Shown here: in pieces, positions 58,794 to 64,000 of the stretch | Layout of the letters: every line of letters begins with the position of its first letter | Position numbering within the stretch: position 1 is the stretch's first letter | Source of the DNA: Leptospira congkakensis | GTDB taxonomy: Bacteria; Spirochaetota; Leptospiria; Leptospirales; Leptospiraceae | Length of the DNA: 64,000 bases | NCBI RefSeq assembly: GCF_004770265.1 | Contig: NZ_RQGQ01000011.1 | Location: forward strand, 1-64,000 | Direction of reading: 5' to 3' | Notes under the pieces: model-generated | What the model was told of the DNA's origin: nothing | Database searches by the model: none | Seen by the model: only the letters and a program-made list of their open reading frames with translations | Made by a program: the position numbers and the translations under genes

Positions 58794-59254
58794 GGTTCAT
58801 TCACCCATGGGCTTGAAATATATCTAGGTTTATTTGTGCTTTTGGCTCGAAAGTAATGTTTTATGTCCGGCCTGATGTCCATTGACAAAATTTCTTTTGT
58901 AGTAAAATAACCAAATCCTGAGATTGCTTTTTCTTTTGGATTGAGAACCGGTAATAAATCTTTTACCTTTGTCAAAAAAACAAGTTGGATGAGGTGGCGT
59001 TTTTTATTTGGATCAATAGATTCATTCAAAAATAAAAAATCGATTTTACTCACTTCCAGAGACAATTCTTCATTTAGTTCTCGTTTGAGTGCTTCCTCTC
59101 CCGACTCACCAAATTCAATTCCACCACCGGGAAGTAACCAATACCCCGATTGTTTTTTCTGCTGTTGTACAAGTAGAATTTTTCCCTTAGGATCTTGGAT
59201 GAGGGCTGCCACACGAACCCGCATCGATTTGGATTTTAATAAAAAATCGATCAT
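58790..59254 (-). CDS. NUDIX hydrolase
   Basis: The nudix box reads GGIEFGESGEEALKREL-NEEL, fitting GX5EX7REUXEE. The 154-residue product begins at ATG 59254, overlapping the rnc stop (ATGA); a longer frame to 59350 would run inside rnc. It hydrolyses a nucleoside diphosphate linked to some moiety; the substrate is not evident. Coupled between rnc and aroB. Confidence 0.88.
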   Translation of the reverse strand: MIDFLLKSKSMRVRVAALIQDPKGKILLVQQQKKQSGYWLLPGGGIEFGESGEEALKRELNEELSLEVSKIDFLFLNESIDPNKKRHLIQLVFLTKVKDLLPVLNPKEKAISGFGYFTTKEILSMDIRPDIKHYFRAKSTNKPRYISSPWVNEP

Positions 59255-59979
59255 AGTATTTTTAAAAAACGTAAGGCTGCTTTTGCTGCCATCTGTTCTG
59301 CCCGACGTTTGTTCTTTCCTTCCCCGTTGGATTGGAAGTGGTTTTCGCAAACCACGGAAACCTGGAACTCTTTGTCGTGGTCCGGGCCCTCTTCTTTCAT
59401 AACGGAATATTCAGGTAATTTTTTCCATTTCTTTTGGCAAAATTCCTGCAAAATGGTTTTATAATCTTTTGTTTCTTCGGCATCATCCACCACCTTTTCC
59501 ATGGTTTGGAAATGAGGAGTGAGAAAACTTCGGCAACTTTCCAGACCTTGGTCCAAGTACAAAGCTCCTAGAAAGGCCTCAAAACAATCTGCCTGAAGAT
59601 TGAGGTTGGCTTCTCCCTTTTCTCTTTCCCCTCTACCGAGTAATAAAAATTCAGGGAACCGGTAGATACGCGCTAGTTTCGCGATAGCCGGTGCGGAAAC
59701 CATTTTACTTTTTAATTTAGCAAGTTTCCCTTCTTTTCCTTTCGGTAAGGATCTATATAAAAATTCGGCGGCCAAAATTCCAAGAACAGAGTCTCCCAAA
59801 AATTCCAAACGTTCATTATCCGAAAGATAACGATCGGAGTCTTCGTTCGCAAAGGACCTATGAACAAATGCTAGGTGGAGAAGTGAAATATCTTTAAATT
59901 GAGTTTTTGTAAGAGATTGAAGTTCTTTGAGAGAGGAAATTCTTTCGGGAGGGAGTTTGATACGAATCGAGTCGGACAA
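59251..59979 (-). CDS. rnc: Ribonuclease III
   Basis: A 242-residue RNase III: the signature NERLEFLGDSVLGILAAEFL at about 52-71 with catalytic acidic residues, the second acidic site QADCFEAFLGALYLDQG, and a C-terminal double-stranded RNA-binding domain (YKTILQEFCQKKWKKLPEY ... RRAEQMAAKAALRFL). It processes rRNA precursors and structured mRNAs. It follows acpP with a strong hairpin between, a possible site of autoregulation. Confidence 0.95.
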   Translation of the reverse strand: MSDSIRIKLPPERISSLKELQSLTKTQFKDISLLHLAFVHRSFANEDSDRYLSDNERLEFLGDSVLGILAAEFLYRSLPKGKEGKLAKLKSKMVSAPAIAKLARIYRFPEFLLLGRGEREKGEANLNLQADCFEAFLGALYLDQGLESCRSFLTPHFQTMEKVVDDAEETKDYKTILQEFCQKKWKKLPEYSVMKEEGPDHDKEFQVSVVCENHFQSNGEGKNKRRAEQMAAKAALRFLKIL

Positions 59980-59990
59980 GGTACAAAGAT

Positions 59991-60017
59991 CCGGGTTCCT
60001 CTATGAAAGGAACCCGG
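59991..60017. terminator. Strong hairpin between acpP and rnc
   Basis: CCGGGTTCCT and AGGAACCCGG form a ten-base-pair perfect stem with a seven-base loop. On the plus strand it is followed by TTTTT, but the genes run minus, where it is followed by ATCTTTG. It could be a partial terminator or attenuator between acpP and rnc, or a double-stranded site cut by RNase III itself. Confidence 0.65.
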
Positions 60018-60032
60018 TTTTTGGATTGGGAA

Positions 60033-60266
60033 TTACCCCTTAAGTTTATCGATGAATTTAATTACATCGCCTACGGTTTGGATTTTTTCTGCGTCTTCAT
60101 CAGAAATTTCCACACCAAACTCTTCTTCAAGAGCCATAACTAACTCAACTGTATCAAGAGAGTCAGCACCAAGATCATTGATGAAGTGAGCCTCAGGTGT
60201 TACTTCTGACTCATCAACGCCAAGTTGTTCTACGATGATTGACTTAATTTTATCGAAATCTGCCAT
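60033..60266 (-). CDS. acpP: Acyl carrier protein
   Basis: A 77-residue acidic ACP beginning [16 protein letters not shown], with the phosphopantetheine Ser36 in [17 protein letters not shown] lies eight bases before the ATG. It carries acyl chains in fatty acid and lipid A synthesis. A longer frame from 60302 would include the 5' hairpin and is not credible. The gene is first in the acpP-rnc run. Confidence 0.97.
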   Translation of the reverse strand: MADFDKIKSIIVEQLGVDESEVTPEAHFINDLGADSLDTVELVMALEEEFGVEISDEDAEKIQTVGDVIKFIDKLKG

Positions 60267-60281
60267 TTTATATCCTCCAGG

Positions 60282-60297
60282 CCACTGTAAACAGTGG
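60282..60297 (-). promoter_or_regulatory. Hairpin just upstream of the acpP ribosome binding site
   Basis: In the minus-strand mRNA CCACTG-TTTA-CAGTGG forms a six-base-pair perfect stem immediately before CCTGGAGGATATAAA and the ATG. It may protect the 5' end or modulate translation of this highly expressed gene. Confidence 0.45.
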
Positions 60298-60302
60298 GGC
60301 AA

Positions 60303-60640
60303 GTGTTAAATCGTTTTCCGCCAGGTATATATGTACGCCTAGCGTTTTTTTAAAATGAAATTGTCGGAATTTTTGGCAAGTCTAAATAGATTATTTTCCT
60401 CTTGAAACCTTTGACATCGTTCTAACATCACCTAACCAAAATTAACCTGATCATACAAGCGACTATTTGCTAAAAAAGGACGCGAAGCAGCACAACACTT
60501 CTGAATTTCCAAAATCCTAGTCCGATTTCCAATGCTTTGCTCCATTTTAGCAGATTTAACTTCTGCTATAGCGGAAACAGCTTCCCCTATTCGTTCGGGA
60601 TTACGAAATCATCCTTACGAATAAAAATAAGGAGAATTCC
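60303..60640. promoter_or_regulatory. Divergent promoter region of acpP and the third rhodanese-like lipoprotein
   Basis: 338 bases with no credible gene. The rhodanese-like side has a hairpin TAGCAGA-TTTAACT-TCTGCTA (60548-60568), then GGAA-ACAGC-TTCC and an inverted ATTCGT/ACGAAT pair, then AAGGAG before the ATG. These suggest a structured leader of about 100 bases. No known riboswitch class recognised. Confidence 0.4.
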
Positions 60641-62209
60641 ATGATTCAAAAATGGACCCGATCATTCACAACCTTCCTCCTACTTTCCTTTGCGGTATCT
60701 TGTACAGAAAAGAAAGAAGACAACAATACATTACTTGCAGGTTTATTGCTATTTGCGGCAAACCAAGTTAAGGTTAATACGGCTACCGATTTGGTAAACG
60801 AATCAGCAGATGATTACAACCAAAACAATTGGGGACTCATCACTGGTTCTACCTTGAACCGATTTGTATCCGATTGGACGGCAAACAAACCGAGCCATAT
60901 CACAGGAAACCTAATCATCTTACAAACGGATGTGGCAAATAGAGCAACTGGTGATGGCACAGGCTGGAGCCCTTATGTAAAATCAGATGCCTCAAAGGGT
61001 GTCTATGTATACGAATTAAACGATTACAGAACCGGCTTTCGATTCAACCAAACCAGAGATTCTGGTCTTTTTTCCAATTCAGTTGCTTACCAAGCAAATG
61101 GTGAATTTATAGATGATTGGCTGAATACCTTTGGCATCAATCCAACTAAAGACTTAATTGTTTTTGCTGTAGGTACTGGAAATGGAACCACAGTTGCCGC
61201 TGCACCGGCACCAGCTACTGCTGCAGGTGGAGTTCAAGATATTACCCGCGGAGTGTATTGGTTAAGATATTGGGGTGTTGATATCAAACACCTTGCAATT
61301 TTGAATGGTAATTTGCGAAGTAACTTTTCCCAAACTTATACAGCCCAAACCAGTGGATCAAAAAGTACCCTTCCTGGAAAAGGAAATTTCAGTGTCAAAA
61401 GTATTCGAGTGGATAATACCATCATCACTTCTGGACTGGAAGACATTTACGAAATTGCGAAAAACAATCTAGAGGCACAAATCCCAGGACTCACCACAAA
61501 ACAGTTCTTAATTGATGCAAGACCAACTCCGCAATTTGCAAGAACAGCATCCGGTGCAACAGGTGCGGCAACCACTTTCTACATCACATCGGCATACAAT
61601 TCAGCTGGTGCCCCAGTGCAATGGGGACAAACGGGCGATGCAAATACTGCAAATAATGGCGGGAAGGCCTATGTACCTTTTGAAGGTTCTATCAAAGGTG
61701 CAGTTTCCTTTCCGTGGCTTGCTTTATTCGAGGGATTCACTGATGCAGGAACTGTTTCCACAAGTGATGCAGATGCTTTTGCCATTGGATATCGATACAA
61801 ATCCAAAGCAGCTTTGAAGGCCATTTTCACTAACAAAGGTTACACTTCGGGTGCAACAGTGGTCAGCCAATGCCGAACCAATTTTGAAGCACAAGTGAAT
61901 GGATTTGCCGCTTTGAATATCCTAGGGTATCCATCCACATACTATGACGGATCTCTCGTAGAATGGACGGCACTAACTGCTGGGCATGCAAGTTCCGCAT
62001 TAAATAAAGTGCCAGCTGATTTCAAGTGGAGAACAGATTTAACCTCTGTGAGCTCCAATATTGGCTACAATACACAAACAACGGAGAACTCTGCAACAAC
62101 GACCAATCCTGCAAGTACACCTACTATTCGAGTCGTTTCACCGCCAGTTGATCTCTTAGCAACCACCACAAAAAAATTCATCCAAGAAGATAAGGCGTAT
62201 AAGTACTAA
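60641..62209 (+). CDS. Rhodanese-like lipoprotein, catalytic Cys present (copy 3)
   Basis: A 522-residue lipoprotein with AAGGAG before the ATG and a signal ending FAVSC. It shares with copies 1 and 2 the N-terminal DDYNQNNWGLITGSTLNRFV, FIDDWLNTFGINPTKDLIVFAVG, YWLRYWGVDIKHLAILNGNL, and C-terminal FEGSIKGAVSFPW, YKSKAALKAIFTNKGY and ILGYPSTYYDGSLVEW. The active loop is CRTNFEAQ with Cys411, losing the loop's last Arg. It ends EDKAYKY. Alanine-rich insertions lengthen it. It stands alone, 20 kb from its paralogues, and ends at a strong terminator. Confidence 0.83.
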   Translation: MIQKWTRSFTTFLLLSFAVSCTEKKEDNNTLLAGLLLFAANQVKVNTATDLVNESADDYNQNNWGLITGSTLNRFVSDWTANKPSHITGNLIILQTDVANRATGDGTGWSPYVKSDASKGVYVYELNDYRTGFRFNQTRDSGLFSNSVAYQANGEFIDDWLNTFGINPTKDLIVFAVGTGNGTTVAAAPAPATAAGGVQDITRGVYWLRYWGVDIKHLAILNGNLRSNFSQTYTAQTSGSKSTLPGKGNFSVKSIRVDNTIITSGLEDIYEIAKNNLEAQIPGLTTKQFLIDARPTPQFARTASGATGAATTFYITSAYNSAGAPVQWGQTGDANTANNGGKAYVPFEGSIKGAVSFPWLALFEGFTDAGTVSTSDADAFAIGYRYKSKAALKAIFTNKGYTSGATVVSQCRTNFEAQVNGFAALNILGYPSTYYDGSLVEWTALTAGHASSALNKVPADFKWRTDLTSVSSNIGYNTQTTENSATTTNPASTPTIRVVSPPVDLLATTTKKFIQEDKAYKY

Positions 62210-62233
62210 TCTCTTTCCCAGTTTGCACACTTC

Positions 62234-62266
62234 GTCTCCTGGCATCTGCCGGGAGACATTCTTTTG
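62234..62266 (+). terminator. Rho-independent terminator after copy 3
   Basis: GTCTCCTGGCA and TGCCGGGAGAC pair over eleven bases with one G-T wobble and a two-base loop, followed by ATTCTTTTGTT. It lies 24 bases after the stop at 62209. Confidence 0.9.
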
Positions 62267-62315
62267 TTATTTAAAATCCCTTTGCAAAAATGTTTTTGTC
62301 TGACAGTTTGTCATA

Positions 62316-64000
62316 ATGGCAAGGAACGAAAAAGAAGAATCCATTCATATAGGATTTAAAGAAACATTAGCACTCATACTCCCATACTTTCGTAAAAAAA
62401 TTTGGGAACAAACAAAGTCAGTCGTTTGGGTTGTATCCTATTTAATATTATTCCAACTCATTGTACTCAGAATCCCTATTAAAGAAGCAGGAGTGATTTC
62501 TTTAGGAATTTTTGCTGTTATCCTTGGATTAACCTTTTTTATGGAAGGTTTGTATTTAGGCATCATGCCACTTGGTGAAACAATTGGATTAAGACTTCCG
62601 CAAAAAGCAAACTTGTTAACAATCATGGTTTTTTGTTTGTTTGTGGGAATCGTTGCCACACTCGCAGAACCTGCTATCTCCGTATTAAAACAAAGCGGAT
62701 CGGCTGTGAATCCTTGGGATGCCCCATTGTTGTTTCATCTACTCAACGAAGGTGCCGATGTGCTTTTTCTTAGCATCGCGATTGGTGTTGGTTTTTCTAT
62801 CGTATTTGGGATCATTCGTATTATTTATGGAATTTCTTTATCTAAGTTTTTAGTACCAAGTTTGATCATTCTCATTTTGATCACGATATATTCCTTTAAC
62901 AACGACAACTTAAGATTAATTTCAGGACTTGCTTGGGATTCCGGTGTGGTAGCCACTGGTTCTCTCACAGTTCCACTGATTGTGGCATTGGGTCTTGGTG
63001 TATCCAAAGCATCACGCACAAGCGATACAACCACAGGTTTTGGTGTAGTGACACTAGCTTCGCTCTTTCCCATCTTAAGTGTATTTGTTGTTGGTCTTTA
63101 CTTTGCGCCAAAGTTACCCCAACCAATGTCTAAAGAAAAATTTTTTGGAAATGGAATCACCGTAGAACAATCCAAACTGATGTTTGGAGAAAAAAATCCA
63201 GAAACTCTTTTTGGAGCACATGAGAAAGAACAAAATACCCAGTTATCAATCCATAACAAATTAGTAAAAATCATCGAAGGAATTTTGGAAAGTTTTTCCG
63301 GTTCTCTCCAAGCCATCATTCCTTTAGCCGGATGTTTGATTCTCTTTTTATACATTATCTTAAGGGAAAGTTTACCTTTTACAGATGAATTGTATTTAGG
63401 AATTTTATTTGTCTTTTTAGGACTCGCTATTTTTAATTTTGGCATCTTTTTTGGACTCAGTAAACTCGGGAGTCAGGTAGGGAACAAACTTCCCTCTTCT
63501 TTTCGTTCCATTGAACTTACAGATTCCACACGAGAAATTAGAAACTTTAATCCAAAAATTGTTTTCACTGCCACCGACGAGCAGGGAAAAACAGAAGATT
63601 TCTTTTATTTAAAAGATAAAAAGTCTTTTTCTCAAATTCCTTTCCGCGATAAAAACTACGATTCCCAATCAGAGATCTACAGTTATGTGCCAATCCATGG
63701 ACCGCTTTTTGGCAAAGAAGATAATCTTTTGGGATATTTTGTCGCACTTCTGTTTGCTTTTTTATTGGGCTATAGCGCCACACTCGCAGAACCAGCGCTA
63801 AGTGCCCTAGCGACAAGTGTCGAAGAAGTAACAGTAGGAACTGTAAAAAAAGCAGTTCTCATCCAAGCGGTAGGGATTGGGGTTGGACTCGGCACTTTAC
63901 TTGGAATCTTAAAAATCTTTGTAGGGATTCCTCTTTTGTATATCCTTCTACCTTCTTATATCTTTCTCGTTTTTTTAACCTTACTCAGTAAGCCTGAGTT
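62316..64000 (+). CDS. DUF1538 permease, cut by the window end
   Basis: An open frame from ATG 62316 runs to the end of the window without a stop (561 codons visible). It is highly hydrophobic, with two homologous halves marked GIVATLAEPAISVLKQ near residue 111 and SATLAEPALSALATS near residue 490, the DUF1538 signature, separated by a soluble loop. DUF1538 proteins are putative ion or solute permeases of unknown substrate. The ribosome binding site is weak, so the start is approximate. It follows the copy 3 terminator and is probably an independent unit. Confidence 0.85.
   Translation, partial: MARNEKEESIHIGFKETLALILPYFRKKIWEQTKSVVWVVSYLILFQLIVLRIPIKEAGVISLGIFAVILGLTFFMEGLYLGIMPLGETIGLRLPQKANLLTIMVFCLFVGIVATLAEPAISVLKQSGSAVNPWDAPLLFHLLNEGADVLFLSIAIGVGFSIVFGIIRIIYGISLSKFLVPSLIILILITIYSFNNDNLRLISGLAWDSGVVATGSLTVPLIVALGLGVSKASRTSDTTTGFGVVTLASLFPILSVFVVGLYFAPKLPQPMSKEKFFGNGITVEQSKLMFGEKNPETLFGAHEKEQNTQLSIHNKLVKIIEGILESFSGSLQAIIPLAGCLILFLYIILRESLPFTDELYLGILFVFLGLAIFNFGIFFGLSKLGSQVGNKLPSSFRSIELTDSTREIRNFNPKIVFTATDEQGKTEDFFYLKDKKSFSQIPFRDKNYDSQSEIYSYVPIHGPLFGKEDNLLGYFVALLFAFLLGYSATLAEPALSALATSVEEVTVGTVKKAVLIQAVGIGVGLGTLLGILKIFVGIPLLYILLPSYIFLVFLTLLSKPE

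Noticed and set aside
15028..62290. 15-base identity (aatccctttgcaaaa) between the repeat element and the region after copy 3
   Set aside because: No extension beyond the shared core and no matching ends, so it is not a second copy of the element.
1..64000. CRISPR arrays, prophage or insertion sequences
   Set aside because: No regularly spaced short repeats and no transposase, integrase or phage structural genes seen on either strand.

Overview
The window looks like a chromosomal segment of a Leptospira species, probably of the saprophytic (L. biflexa-like) type. The evidence is a moderately AT-rich sequence, many lipoproteins with relaxed spirochaetal lipoboxes, a fliY-fliO-fliP-fliQ-fliR-flhB-flhA flagellar export operon, lipid A synthesis (LpxD), LolCD, a bacterial XPB helicase, and many spirochaete-type hypotheticals. 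I saw no tRNA, rRNA, CRISPR array or intact insertion sequence. The species assignment is inference from gene content only.

Layout. 1-0.9 kb holds no convincing gene. 0.9-4.3 kb is one large surface-type lipoprotein with Ca-binding-like repeats, chitobiase-like/Fn3 modules and seven C-terminal repeats that look like a seven-bladed propeller. 4.9-9.9 kb holds envelope proteins, a hydrolase and Dps. 9.9-14.8 kb holds a hydrolase and an xpb-aspC-SH3 operon. 15.0-15.1 kb is a probable dispersed repeat with complementary ends. 15.1-23.2 kb is the flagellar export operon with dusA coupled to its end. 23.3-25.9 kb holds DUF971 and a fusion of a sodium:alanine-type symporter with phosphatidylserine decarboxylase. 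25.9-29 kb holds an outer membrane protein, an ArsC-like protein, LpxD and an OmpA-like protein.

29-43 kb is the most unusual part. It has a periplasmic rhodanese, two paralogous pentaheme cytochromes c, two lipoproteins with a tandem-rhodanese fold (one with and one without the catalytic cysteine), a small secreted protein resembling a haem-less cytochrome c, an outer membrane barrel, a DUF4395 protein, an XRE-cupin regulator, three glycosyltransferase-type genes plus a second GT-C-like membrane protein, and finally a MetZ-like sulfhydrylase. A third rhodanese-like lipoprotein lies at 60.6-62.2 kb. I infer a cell-envelope sulfur-transfer/redox module; its substrate is unknown.

43-46 kb is a MacAB-type export operon. 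46-54 kb is a long minus-strand operon lolC-lolD-mcsA/B fusion-clpC-hypothetical-TPR-mtaB, in which a fused, shortened McsA-McsB protein sits directly upstream of ClpC, echoing the Firmicutes ctsR operon. 54-56 kb holds two unrecognised membrane proteins. 56-60.3 kb is an acpP-rnc-nudix-aroB-mscS-ywqK-like minus-strand run. The window ends inside a DUF1538 permease gene.
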